Shown in pieces: positions 10,602 to 22,410 of a DNA stretch of 64,000 bases. The position numbers were made by a program, and so were the translations under genes. The stretch's first letter is position 1. The number at the start of each line of letters is the position of its first letter. The notes beneath the pieces are model-generated. The model did no database searches. It was not told the origin of the DNA and saw only the letters and a list, made by a program, of their open reading frames with translations. Source of the DNA: Lentinus brumalis (lineage: Eukaryota > Basidiomycota > Agaricomycetes > Polyporales > Polyporaceae); the NCBI GenBank assembly GCA_001792895.1, contig MARA01000049.1:216262-280261 (forward strand), given 5' to 3'.

Positions 10602-13600
10602 CTACCGCTCGACGGGGCTGAGTTGTACACCAGACGCTGTGCTATAGACTATCAATCTGAACCCCGCGAGCACCCCCGGCTTGAATGTCGAGGGTACGAC
10701 GAGGTATCGGCCCGGCTGGAGGGTGAGCGTTTCGATGACGACGCCGGAGACGACGTCTGAGTAGGGGCCCGAGGTCGCGATGTGGCGTCCGAGCGTGGAC
10801 CCGGTGGACGTGTTGAAGATGGTGAGATTGAGCGCGATGGATGGGGATGGCTCGGAGAGTTGGAGACGGAACCTGCGTGGAGGGTACATCCGTGAACGGC
10901 CGGAGATCATGCACGAACGATGACACCTACTTGAGCTGTGATGCGGCCGAGACGTTAAGCTCGTACATGGGGTTCGATGTGTACTTCCCGGAGCTCGGAC
11001 CTCCTCCTGCGGACTCGGCGGTCCTGCGGCGTCGGCAAATGTGTCAGTGTCAGTGTACGTGGTCTACGCCGGTGCCAATGATCAGCATCGCACCATTTCC
11101 CGCGGACGACCTTGGAGAACATCCCAGCGCCCTCTTGCTGGATGGGCGTGATGTCGAAGCGATCTGAGCACTCCAGCCGCAGTGCGAACTTGCCGATGTG
11201 ACGGGGCTCGAAGGCGGACACGACGAGCGTGTAGTCCCCCGCTGTTCCGTCGGTCAGCATCTTGATGGACCCAGGCTGCGGTGCGGTACGTACATGGTAT
11301 GCGCCCGAGTGCATGTGCGTATCCGTAGCTGTAGGGTCCGGAAGAGAGCGCGAGGTCGTTATGGCCAAGTCTGGCCAACCGTCGACAGTTAGTGACTCGA
11401 AAGCGGTGTGATATCCGCAGTGCCACTGACTCGTTGATACGTCCGCCTTGGGACCAGGCGAGCAGGATGTTGACGGGGACGTGTCGGTCTGTACTTACTG
11501 TGGCGTACACAGTTGCCTTCGCATCTCGGGCATCTTTACCGCTTCGCGAGGTCGTGTCGGTACGGGGATGGACGTGCAGGTGATATTGCGGGTTGAGGTA
11601 GTAAGTCGGAAAGGTGTGGTTCCCGCCGGCACTCTTCTGAGTGAACGCCCCTTCGATCTGTCGAGGAGGTGAACCCCGTGGCCATGGCGAGTCTGAAGCA
11701 CAGGTGTGGGGAAGCAGTCGCACTTACATCTTTCGTGTAAAGGAGCTTCTGCGGCGGGATTGCGGACGCCTTGTTGTTCGAGTAGACCGTGATTGTATAG
11801 CCCACATCTTCGCGTTCTCCCTCGTATGATGCCACGAGCGAGATCAAGTCCTCCCCACGAGATATGCTCTGCTTGACCTACAAGGCTGTTCAGCCTCATA
11901 ATGAACCGCTTCAAGATTCATAACACTCACTAGAACGTGAGGTGAGTTGGTGTACTCTCCCTGTGTCAGTCTTTGATCAGCTACGACCCCGCCTAAGCAA
12001 GATGGATGTGACCATGGCCGGACCTTCGTAGAAAGCGCATCATCGACAACAGCGGAGGTTGTTTCACTTCCGGTATGTGCCGTGAGAGCGATATACTCGT
12101 CCTTCGACCGATGGCTGCGAACATGTCGAGTCAACAGCACCCACACTTCTTCGCCTTCCGAAACGTCCGTAGGGAGGTTCAGGTGCACTTGCATCCTCGA
12201 GTGTGTGGCTGGACGCGATCGATCAGGAATGGACGGAGGGCTCAAGGGAAGAGTGGGTGCTCACCTGAATCGGTATCCTTCCCTTTGCCATCTCGTTTCC
12301 ACATTCTAAGTTCACGTCAGTCGACACTCACGCGCTGTTGTATAGTCATCTTTCGCGTACCCGTGGAAGGAGAGCTGGTGCTTGAACATGGAAGGATCCC
12401 AGCTGAGATAAATGCCGTCGAAGAGCTGGTAGACCGAATCCATCGATAGCTCAACTGTCCCTGATTTATCCTATGAGAAGTACGCCTCACTATTAGATAA
12501 CCCACGAAGACTCACGTTGCGGGTTCTTGCCAAACTCCTCTGTGGGTGCGAGACCCTCATGGGCGTGCCGTGGTACCCAAGGGTCGAAGATGGTGAGTCT
12601 GCGGTCGTGCTCGGATTCACTGACACCTAAGGGCCACTATCAGCCTCGCATGCGGCGATACTTTTATGAGGAGGATTCACCGATGATAGCATAGCAGTGG
12701 GTCGGCAAGAGGGCCAGGGAGACGTCCGTTGTCCTCACTTGTTCGCCCGTACCCAGAGTGGCCACGCATGTTCCTACTTCCGATACTTAGTGACATACGC
12801 AAACCGACGAGTGTCCGTAACATACCGCTGACATAGCCCTTCATGAGCCGATTCCATGTCCCTTCGCGTTGGAAGTGGGAGCTGGTAGAAGGTAAGCAGG
12901 GGCTCCAGGAGCATAGGTTGTGCCGTACCCTTGCATGTCGAGGGCTTCCGGTATCCAACCCGCAAGTGCACTGGAGCAGCGAATTTGAGCTCAGAAAGGC
13001 GACGACGAGATTGCAAGCTCACTGGAGGTCCGTACTCGAATCTCTGCGTAGATGTCAATCGATGGCCGAGGGCAGTGCTGAAGAGTAAACCTACGATCCA
13101 ACAAAGTCATATCCGCCAGCGAGCTTCATGTACTGCGACCTAGACTTCAGATGCGGCAAGCGTGGTTGATTCGAACGGTACTTACAGCCTTCTCAATGAG
13201 AGACGGCCACATCTGTCCCTTGGTCCTCGTCGAGACACACATGAGTGTTCCATCTGGATATACAGGTAACTGGTCGTCGATGCCTTGTAAAATCATGAGC
13301 CGGGCGGCGTAAACATGCAAGGCGTCACGCACTGATCTGAAACATGGTTCCAGAAGAAGTATATCAGGATCCGCTGGGACAGGATGGCCACGGATACATA
13401 CACGTCGGAAAGTCCCGTTAAACAGAAGTTTGCATTGGAACTGCCCGGATTCTGCTTGTGGGTGCAAAGACGATAGGATCATCTGGAACAGGAGTCAACT
13501 CCTTACTCGCAAACCCGACGAGACAAGGTGGACCTTGGAACTAAAGCGGCGATCATGGTCAATCGCAACGACCAACGCAGCGCACACCGAGCAGTCTGAG

Positions 13601-14263
13601 ACGATGTGTTGCGTGACATCTTGCGGATCCAGACCATCCCCTTCTTGAGGTCGGTGTTCGTGAGAAGAACGGGGTCTGCACCATTTCGCGGCTTGTTCAA
13701 CTTGTTCTGCAGACAGAGGCGGTTGTCTGAGAACGACATGAGTAATGCGAGTCCGTTATACAACCGGTGGATATTAGCCTACTCCGATGAAGGGGTTGAG
13801 GATTCTTGGGAGTCCCAAGGCGGAACAAACCCTTGGTTGATGAGTGACGACCTTCGGATCACGTACATCTGCTCCCCTAAAAATATGCCAGACCGTCAGC
13901 GTCGTTATCAGGCATAGCTCATGGAGCAAGATCAAGTCACCTGGCGATAGCTCGTCTTTCACGACTGGGGTGAGATCCTGCTTGATCGCTTTGATTTTTT
14001 CCGCACGCTCCAGTGACTTAGTCGCCTCTGCTTTGTAGAGACTGCGTAGTTTTACATCTGCAGTGCCATTGCTGAGGAGGAGGTACTGTTCCGTTGCCTT
14101 CACATACATCCGGAACGCCTTGTTGAAGTCCTTGGCCAGTTCCGCGACTGCGCCCTTATGATAGGAGTCCTGAGGCATTGTGAGGGCGATATGCATAGGA
14201 TGGAGATGGTTGACTTGCCTGTGCTTCCTGCACGCTCGCTGCTGTGGCTCCCGTTGACACCAT
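10602..14263 (-). CDS. RIM13: PalB/Rim13 calpain-like cysteine protease
   Basis: This is the homologue of the protease that cleaves the Rim101/PacC factor on endosomal ESCRT-III during ambient-pH signalling. An MIT domain lies at residues 15-75 (YHKGAVAELAKDFNKAFRMY). The catalytic Cys block is VSDCSVCAALV (about 13600). After it come LIEKAY-type and MKLAGGYDF sequences, then the His block PTHCYAIIG (about 12690) and IYLSWDPSMF. The C-terminal C2-like domain has LQPGRYLVVPSTFKPG. About a dozen short introns are needed. The first would be a GC-AG intron (about 14218-14170) joining MVSTGATAASVQEAQ to the MIT domain; otherwise the start is at 14178. Where calpains read NPW, this protein reads FDPW. 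Confidence 0.85.
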
Positions 14264-14458
14264 GGTGCAGACTAGCCTAGGCTCGCTTGTCAGCCCAGAC
14301 GACGACGACTGTAGCAGAAAGTGCGCTGCTCCTTAAGCACTGTGGCGCCTCCACTGCCAAGGAGATACGAAAGATATCGACGGTTTCAACAGGGATTGTA
14401 AAGTCCGCCAGTGCAGGGCGACGCGAGGAAGAGGGCCCAGGATGGCGCAGTGGTCGGG

Positions 14459-14464
14459 AAAAAA
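14459..14464 (-). terminator. Pol III terminator of tRNA-Ala copy 1
   Basis: There is a run of six T on the transcribed strand, 20 nt after the tRNA 3' end. Confidence 0.7.
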
Positions 14465-14484
14465 TATCTCTTACGAGAGTGGCA

Positions 14485-14569
14485 TGGACACGTCCGGGAT
14501 CGAACCGGACCCCTCTCGCAGATGCATCGAATGCTAAGCGAGCGTGATAACCAACTACACCACGTGCCC
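14485..14569 (-). tRNA. tRNA-Ala (AGC) with 11-nt intron
   Basis: It folds as a full cloverleaf: acceptor GGGCACG with CGTGTCC and discriminator A, anticodon stem CTCGC with GCGAG, loop TTAGCA then the intron then T, and a TCCGG/CCGGA T-arm. The anticodon AGC reads alanine. The intron lies after position 37, as in eukaryotic nuclear tRNAs. Confidence 0.93.
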
Positions 14570-14639
14570 TTCTCATTGCTGCAAATGTTGTTGTCTACGA
14601 TAGACAGGCATGTAAAGGAGCTCATTGACGAATCAGTGT

Positions 14640-15516
14640 GAATGCGCCCGCTGCGGTCGTCCTCCCCCACTCAATAGACCCGTCAATCGTCTGCCTAGGG
14701 GAGACAAGCCCGCTGCCAGCACAATTCTTGTGTCTGGACTCTTGACATGATCTTCCACAATGCCGCTGTCCGGCGAATGTCAGGCCTGGATGCCAGCAAT
14801 CTCTATATGGCTCTCTGAATATGAACCGATGCACATCAGTGGTCGCGCAAAATCCAGATCAACGAGCAGTAAGATACTCAGTTGCATTCTCGATCCTGAT
14901 TCCTGATGAAATTGAAAGTTCATCCCAAGCTCCTCAGCTCTTCAAGCTGCTTTGTACTATGCATATTTTTTGAACTCGGTCTACCACTGGCATTGGTGTA
15001 TTCCAGAAAATCCAGCTCCCTTTGTAACACGGACAAGATGTCGGTATCAAGCCGAGACTTGGCTTAGACCATGGTTCACAATCGCGAGCCCACACAGCCC
15101 GCGCTGCAAGACCACTCTCGTCCCAGACGCCTTCGGACGTGAGTCTTAGGCTGGCTATAGCTGGCTATGCCTTCCTCGAGGTGCGAAGTTTGCCCGAACG
15201 TAGTCGCACTGACTCCCCATGCATCGCCGGGCCACGCATCCAACACATGACTACTCTGGTAGCGCTACTGCAGCCTCAGGCTGCAGCTCGAGTCATGTAC
15301 CAGTCGACGACGTCCATATCAAATTTCCGATGTCACTTGGTGAGTGTGTCGTGGAGACTGATGTGGTCAACTGAGATCTATCGAAGGCAAACTCTATCAG
15401 TCGGAGCATGGTGTTCCCGCAGCGCTGGTTACACGTTGACGTCCGCCGACCGTGTACTATATATGTAGGTGATGACTGCCTCTGATTGCCTCTGTCCTAC
15501 CCCCCTTGCTTCCGCC
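14640..15516. other. no gene recognised
   Basis: There are only short frames on both strands. This probably serves as upstream region of the GNAT gene and of the tRNA. Confidence 0.5.
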
Positions 15517-16943
15517 ATGAGCGAGCTACAGCACTCCGCCCCAGCGCTGAATCCGCTGACGTCGGAGGGTGAGCCTTTCTGGCCGCCCTCCGATGGCTTC
15601 ATTGCCCCGCCCGTCTGGAGGGCACCGTTGTCCTCGAGACTGCGATCGACAACACTAACGTTGTCAACTCTAGAGACCTCGCCTCCGCATGGGCTCAGCT
15701 ATCTGCAGTATCCGTGGAGGCAGCGCTTGTTGGACGACCGGATGTCTTCGATTTTGCGAACAACGATTCCCTCCTCTTCGCCGCCATCCGCTCTCCAGTC
15801 AAGGTGGCCGTTCCCGACTCCATCGAGATCGAAAAACTAGGGCTTCCGAATTACACCACAGTCGCTAGTCACGATTGCCCCATCGTCGTCGACAACCCGG
15901 TGATCTTCACGCCAGAGTTCGAGGAGGAACGCCGGCGCGAGCACAGAGCGAAGGACATACACCCTCCCACACCCACTGACACCGCGCCCTCAGAGAAGCT
16001 TCCCCAGAACTCTCAGGACACACCATCGCCCCAAGATGACATGGACACTCTGAGGATCATGCAGTGGAAGACGATCGGGGTCGTTTACGTGACCATGTCG
16101 TCCATCCCGCGGGAGGTGTATGTCGGCGTCTTCATCCTCCCGCCCTACCGCAGTCGGGGCTGTGGCATGCGTGCCTGTGCGCTCGCGGTGCAGTGGGCGA
16201 TCGAGACCATCGATGCACACCGGGTGCAGGCCCGCATCATGTCCTCGCCTTCTCGCGAGAGCGCGCAACGCCTCTTCACTGCGCTCGGCTTCGCACACGA
16301 AGGGATCCAGCGCCGCGCAGTGTGCGACGCAGCCGGCGCCTGGGCGGACATCACGCACATGGGAATCGTCGACGTGGACTGGGTCGTCCGCAAGCGGCGG
16401 CGTGCTGCGCCGCGGAACCTGTGGGACGAGCTGTTCGAACGCCACCAGCGCGAGCGCGAGGAGCTCCTGCGGTGGGAGGCGAACGAGAGCAGCATGCGCA
16501 TCCGGAGGACGAGCAGCATGGAGACTGTGCGCATGGAGCCGGAGCCGGAACGGTACTTCTTTTTCTCCAGTGTCTCTTCATGCGCCGACACGGACACCCG
16601 CTCACCCTCCCCTATTTCCTCGACGTCTGCGGCATCTTCTGCAGCCTCTCTTGCGCCCACGCCCTCTTCTGATTGGCAGGACCACTTCGACTTTGACTTC
16701 GACTCGGTTTCTGAATGGAGGAACCATCATCCCGCGCCAGACAGCGACGCAGGGGACCGGTTCTCCGATACGGAATGGGTTCTAGGCGAGCATGGCTCTG
16801 ACCCCTCACTCTCCCCGGACGAACCGCATTCGCGCCCGCTCTCGGCGGCAAGCTGGTCGTCATTTGAAAGCGTCGGATCGGCCGCGACGTTCTCGTCTGG
16901 TATGCATAGTCTGGCGGACGGAGAGACTCGAATGGGAGTCTGA
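15517..16943 (+). CDS. GNAT-family N-acetyltransferase-like protein
   Basis: The protein has about 459 residues. Exon 1 (15517-15626) starts MSELQHSAPALNPLTSEG. It joins to 15674 by a 47-bp intron with a good ACTAAC branch site, and the phase fits. Residues about 170-275 form the acetyltransferase fold: VYVGVFILPPYRSRGCGMRA holds the acetyl-CoA-binding RxxGxG-type loop, followed by ARIMSSPSRESAQRLFTALG, typical of the last GNAT helix and strand. The C-terminal 180 residues are serine- and acid-rich and look disordered. The substrate is unknown. The N-terminal region before the fold has no recognisable domain. Confidence 0.75.
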
Positions 16944-18163
16944 ACAAAACCTCTCTGTGTTCCACTGACTGTGTCTGCATAGGTCTTCCTTCGTGTATTG
17001 CTAGCCACGAGCGTCCGGATTGAATGTCATACACGCCTCATCGCCTTACGGACGGAATAATACCGGCGTGTTTGTGCCACAGCATGCGCGTCCAGTTACA
17101 CAGCCTCTGAGAAGCACCGGGCGGATGGGACCTTGGGATGTTGCAGCAATGCCCTACTCCTCCTTGTTGACACATTACCGACACCCCTCGCCGCAAGCAC
17201 TACCTGTGAGCAACTTTCGCGGTGCTCGTTTGCTACCATGAGGTCACTGACGTTCGATGCCAACTTACTAGGCCGTTGCCTCTCCGCTTCCTTCTCTCTA
17301 TTCTGACAAAAGCGACTCCAAAGCTTGTGCACGGCCACCACCAATATTATATCAATGTGGGTCCGTATGCCCTTCGGGGTTCTCGCCTGCTTCCTCACTT
17401 TCCGTATCTATGGGCAGCTGCATGCACAAGAAGTTAGGATCGTTCATCTCTCATCTCGAAAGCCTTGGCGTGTTCAACATGCTCAATGCGCACTTTGCCA
17501 TCGACATGTATGCCACATGAGTGTGACTGCGACCTGAAATAGGAGAATATTCATCAGTAACTTGAACCGTATTGTCTACGGACCCATGGAGACTCAGATG
17601 GCGATGGAACTTCATTTCATAAGTATGTCGGTACTGCTCTCCTTCATGTGAGTGCCCCAGGAAGCGGCAAGGGGCAGCGATGAACATTAATGCGACTTAC
17701 AAGGTCGTATTCGAACAACGCATGTAGTACTGAGTCCTCCTCCTTCCTGCCCATGAATCCCCTCGCGAATATGTAGAGATACTGACATCAGAGTCAAGAG
17801 TTCGCCGGGCGTCGGGCGCTCCGTCGAGCGCGTCGTAGAGCGTCGTCCGCAACAGCGCCCAGATCCTTGCTTTCAGCCATCACGTCTGTCTCTCGACGTG
17901 CACCCTGCCTTCATACATATTCACCATGAGTTTGCCTGCATGTACTCCGCCGTCGATACTGGGAACATCGCCGTAGACGTTGAGTTCATCGTCCCGACTT
18001 GTGCACCTCCCGCAACGCAGCAGAACACGTTCCTTGCTAGCCTGATGGAAATGCTCCGAAGAACGTCAGGCGTGGAAATGACGGTTGAATCAATCATGGT
18101 ACGCCCATATAGCTCACGTTTCCCGAGTTCGAACGTTCGCACCCTCCGAACCATCCGTCTGCC
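16944..18163. other. no complete gene recognised
   Basis: A few coding-like scraps occur, for example on the plus strand about 17440-17515 (LGSFISHLESLGVFNMLNAH) and on the minus strand about 17890-17790 (WALLRTTLYDALDGAPDA). I could not join them into a gene. Confidence 0.3.
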
Positions 18164-19163
18164 ATGTTCAAGTCGCGCGTTGCTGCAACTGTCGTCCCAG
18201 GTGAGTGGCGGAACCATCAGTGCGGGCGGAGGCTGAACAACGACCCAGCAACTACCCCGGATGATGCGATGAAGCAGGCTTTGCTTGCTGTTGTGCAGGT
18301 ATGGTTGGACCGGCTGCAGCAGCAGGCCGTGGTGGTGAGTACTTCACGCTCGAGCATGGATCAGCCTGCTAATGAGCGCATAGACGACATTTTTCGTCTC
18401 GATTGACAGCCTGTTGTTCTCACTCACCTCCAGTACGCGGAGCAACAACTTGACGGACTGGTCTAACCGCGATATGGTTATCAATGCGAGCCTCGGCGGG
18501 GCAATCATCTTCCACGTCTGTGGCGGTGAGTAGTCAGAACGCTCCCATACGAGGAGCGGCCCCAAGTGATTGTTTTCTGTGACAGCTATCGTGGCATATG
18601 TAGCCTCCTTCGTCCTGATCCGCTACCGACTCAACGACGCGGAGAAGAAGGAGGAAGGCGCAGTCAAGGAGCCACACTCACGAAGTCGCGCTCCCTCCAC
18701 GTCCCGCAACGCGACGGAGAAACGCCGCACTCGCCAGAGCTCTCAACAACACAGTCACCGGCCCTCCGCCTCCATGGGCTCGACGCTGGGCCCATCCTCG
18801 CCCATCGACGCCATCGCCGATTTTCCGACGGAGGTGTTCACAGACCTGCGCGGGCTTGTCAGCGTGTACCGCACGCACCCGCTGTGGTTCCTCCGCTGCG
18901 GCGCGCCTCGCAAGCCACAGCGGTCGCGCGATATGGACCCTGAAGCGTCCGTGGCGGACGATGCCACCGCGATGCTGAAGGGCATGGTCGGCGTGCTGGC
19001 ACGTGCACATACGGTCTGTGCGGGCATGTCGAGCCTCGGGTTCGTGCTGGCGTTGCTGGGCATCCTGACGTACTCGTGGACCGCGGTGCCTATTGCGCTG
19101 AGCATCTTCGCGAGTGCGTGCATGGGCGCGTGCGGGATCGCGGCGGTTTATGCGCTTTGGTGA
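18164..19163 (+). CDS. Small multi-pass membrane protein, family copy A
   Basis: Family of unknown function; three members lie in this window. Exons start at ATG 18164 (MFKSRVAATVVP), then 18249 (TPDDAMKQALLAVVQVWLDR), about 18385 and 18586 to the stop. A membrane-facing helix with TTFFVSIDSLLFSL is followed by a hydrophobic segment (GGAIIFHVCGAIVAYVASFV) ending in LIRYRLNDAEKKEE. Next comes a polar Ser/Arg-rich linker, then two more hydrophobic segments (FVLALLGILTYSWTAVPIAL and the C-terminus). Intron positions match copy B (58276-59329). It is probably an integral membrane protein; nothing shows its role. Confidence 0.75.
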
Positions 19164-19777
19164 ACTCGTTTTGATGATCTTCATGATACTGAGAGGATAG
19201 GTCGGATGAAACTTTTGTACGACTGAATGTCTGCTCGAACGAAAGCTATGCAATGGCTACATCGATATCCGCAGCTCGAGTTGTGTGTGCGCTTGATTGA
19301 TACTGTGAGTACCGTCTTCACGCATTGACCTGATCGACCTTCTCTGAGTTCGGGACAGCGCAGAGCCTCGCTGAGTCGCAGCCAAGCTGCAGCCGAAGCC
19401 GTCAAGGATCCCGCATACACCGCAGTTTGAGCCACACCTGCAGGAACTTGGCACGTTCATTGGTCCTCAGTCCTCATTTCGATGTATCTGTCCCTTATAT
19501 TGACGATGACTACTCGCGCGCCCACACAGCCCTTGTCCCGTGAGCCTCCAAACTACCGCAGCAACCGACTTGCCCTGCCATGCTCCTGCGTTTCGAAGCT
19601 TCTAAAAGGCGCTGGCCTGCTGCAGTTCTGCGGGCATGCGCTCCTGCCGCCTGCGTGTCTGCTATGCCCTCGAAGCTCATATAGGGTGCGTCGCCTCGTA
19701 TCCGCCCTCCAGCTCGAGCGAAGCCTTCATCTAGCGTCGTCTGCTCTTGCTGTCATCTGGCTTCTCCGCACATCGCC

Positions 19778-21341
19778 ATGTCTACTACCTTTGCGGGTGC
19801 TTTGCGGTCGCCGGCCGGATATAACTGGAGATTCGATCGCTCGTCGCTTTCTGGGGGAGTGAAGTGTTCCATGGTGACCGATCAGCGTTCCAAGCCGCCA
19901 TCGTTTTGGGGTACGTTGCGTCGCTACCTGCCCACATTTCATGATCACGAACTGATAATTCCAACTTGCAGAGCCGCGACCCCCGGGCTCGCTGCCTCCT
20001 CAAGATACAAGTGATAACCCTGTACTTTCCTCGGCAGGAGATGCGCTGCGCGCGCGAGCCGTTCACCAATCCCTCGCTGACCCCAGGCCACCTCCGGAAG
20101 GGAACCCCGAGCCACACCCTCTCGCGCGCCGCAGTACTTCGCAAAGCTTACCCCCGACACCCACCTCAGACCAGTCGTCCACCCAGACGTATGCGACGCC
20201 CCGTAGTGCGTCTCTACCGACGGGCAAGGGAAGCCCAGGCAACCTCAATGTGGAAGCGACCGAATTCGTGCCCGGGACTGTTGTGGTTCCCATGGCGGAA
20301 ATTAACCTCAACGACTACATGAAGCTCGCGGCACCCACCTGCTCGTCTTCCCGCCAGCAATGCTCTGGGGCACCTCCGCCTGTGGAGAATTGGACGCCAT
20401 CGGATGAGGAGGACGTGGAGAAGCAGTGGCAGGAGCAGGCGAGACTGCATATGAAGGATGGCTCAGCTATCCTCCACTTCACGCCCGGTACGGCTGAGGC
20501 CGGACCATCCGGGCGCAAGGCAGGGGTGGAGACCACCAGCGTGGAGACACGGCGTAACCTGTCACTGTCTCAGGGTTCGCATCCCCTGCTTCAGAGGGTC
20601 CAGATAGAGTCAGCGCTGTCTTTCGTCGGACTGGCGTTGAGTCGCGCGAAGCCTCTCGAGGACTTGGACACAGTGTCATACCCCGCGACCATCAGACGCG
20701 TTGATCCTACTATCAATCGTGATGCAACGCACGGCAGGTTCCGGTATGTCAATGAAGCTTGGTCTTCGACGGTTACTGACGCGCATTGTTCTAGGTACGA
20801 CCGGGAATTCCTGCTGCAGTTCCAGGACGTGTGCAAGATGAAACCCGCATCGTCCCCCCAAGCCGATGTGAGAGTTCTCGAAAGGATTTATTATGGCAGC
20901 GAGCGGCCGCCTTCGGACATTACCTCGTGGCCCAAGTCTCGGCGAAAGCCCCGCCCTTCGCCTGCCGCTCGTGTTGTCGGACTCGCCTTCGGGACCGCGC
21001 AAGCAGTCGCAGGCAGCGACGACGTCCGGATCGCTCCATCCGCCGTTCCCCTCGCCGAAGGGCATGGCATCGCTACGCGTCCTCGAGTACCTTCTCCGGG
21101 GAGTGAATTTACTTGCGACTCGCCGACCATCGCAGGGACCACTACCGAAGGGAGCGAGTCCTATCTCACCGCACACGACCCCGACTCCGTCGACAATTCA
21201 CGAGCCGGCAAGAGCATAGATGAGAAGCAGCGGGAAGCACGTGTGGACGAGCTCGAGAAACGCGTTGCTTTCTTGGTCCGGGAGGTGGAGTCGCTGCGTG
21301 GTGAGATTAAACAACTACGGGCGCATTTACCGGGGTGGTAG
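19778..21341 (+). CDS. eIF4G-like protein with eIF4E-binding motif but no MIF4G domain
   Basis: Three exons fit in phase: 19778-19910, 19972-20743 and 20795-21341, giving 483 residues. The splice at 20743/20795 creates RFRYDREFLLQFQDVCKMKP near residue 300. YDREFLLQF is the eIF4E-binding consensus (YxxxxL plus hydrophobic), and the flanks also resemble fungal eIF4G. The rest is Ser/Pro-rich, apart from a C-terminal coiled coil (ARVDELEKRVAFLVREVESL). No MIF4G or MA3 domain follows before the stop. It could bind eIF4E without recruiting eIF4A, so it may act as a competitor of eIF4G; that is inference. The neighbour on the other strand is a second eIF4G-like gene, which supports the reading. 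Confidence 0.72.
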
Positions 21342-22410
21342 AAGCTGAGGAGCTGGCTTTGATGTGGTTCCCGGCTCCCGAGAGTCAGAGTGCATCGCGC
21401 ATCACTTCCTGCCGTCCTTGTATATCCCGATGGTACCAATAGCGTGGTATGTCAGGTTGATTATGTATGACGATGTTGTTTAAGCGATGCGACGAAGGAC
21501 CGCGGTGAACTTGTATACGTAACATATGTCAACGCCCGTCTCACGGCCGGCTTAAGCTTGTACTTGACTCTCACCACACACAGACCTGAACTTGTCCTCA
21601 TATTCATCCTCTTCTCGAGCAACTTCAACCAATCATTCCGTGTCAGCGCCTCGCTCCAGACTGTCGACCGCAACTATGTACCATTGCCGATGACGGTGAA
21701 CGCCACCGGCATTCGATTGCTTTCAACCGCAGTTCGACCGCAGTCCTACTGCCAGCAAGTAATGACACCTAGGTTTCACTTCAAGGTATGCTTCCGTGAA
21801 GCTCTGTCGCGTGGCACTACGATGTCAACATGTTCCCTATTACCTGATCGGCCCGTCGATCATATAGCGACGGTACGCCACAGATCGACACGTCTTGCAT
21901 TCTGAGTTCCACTTCCGTCTCCTTCAATCCCCCGCTACACATGCTTCTTGCTCATATTTATGGTTATCTCTGCCGCAGGTACACACTCGACAATCTAGCA
22001 GCAAGCCTGAGGCCCGAGGCCCGAGGCGAGCACTGGCTTTCCGGCATGCCGTTCATCCCGATACGGCGCGAATGACGCACAGCTATAGCGAAATTCGGCA
22101 GAGTAGCAGTAATAGCAGGCCCGCAAGTCGCGCGAGACTCCCGCTATAGGTACGCACTCTGCATCGTGATAACCCCCACACGCCTAGAGGCCATGAACAG
22201 ACGTCGTCGAGCACAATCAGGCAGTTTCATGGAGTACAGTCAATCATTCCCTCCATCGTGTGTAAGTAATTGTACAGTGAACTATGATGAGTACTCTACA
22301 TGGCCAGCGGAACCGGCGAGTGCCCTCCATGCACCTTCCTAATTGGAGCTCACGATAACGTACTGGTACGACCAAGATGGCATACACCCTGCCCATAGTA
22401 CCATGATCGG
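21342..22410. other. Spacer between the two convergent eIF4G-like genes
   Basis: No credible gene is seen. It holds the 3' ends of both neighbours. Confidence 0.5.

Noticed and set aside
14440..14640. The two tRNA regions as ends of a larger duplication
   Set aside because: Similarity stops at the tRNA borders on both sides.
15569..15620. Alternative first intron of the GNAT gene (GTGAGC to GAG)
   Set aside because: The splice would put the second exon out of frame; the intron at 15627-15673 fits in phase and has a branch site.
16064..16785. Two long plus-strand frames inside the GNAT gene
   Set aside because: They are Arg/Ala/Ser-rich shadows of the GNAT frame in GC-rich DNA.
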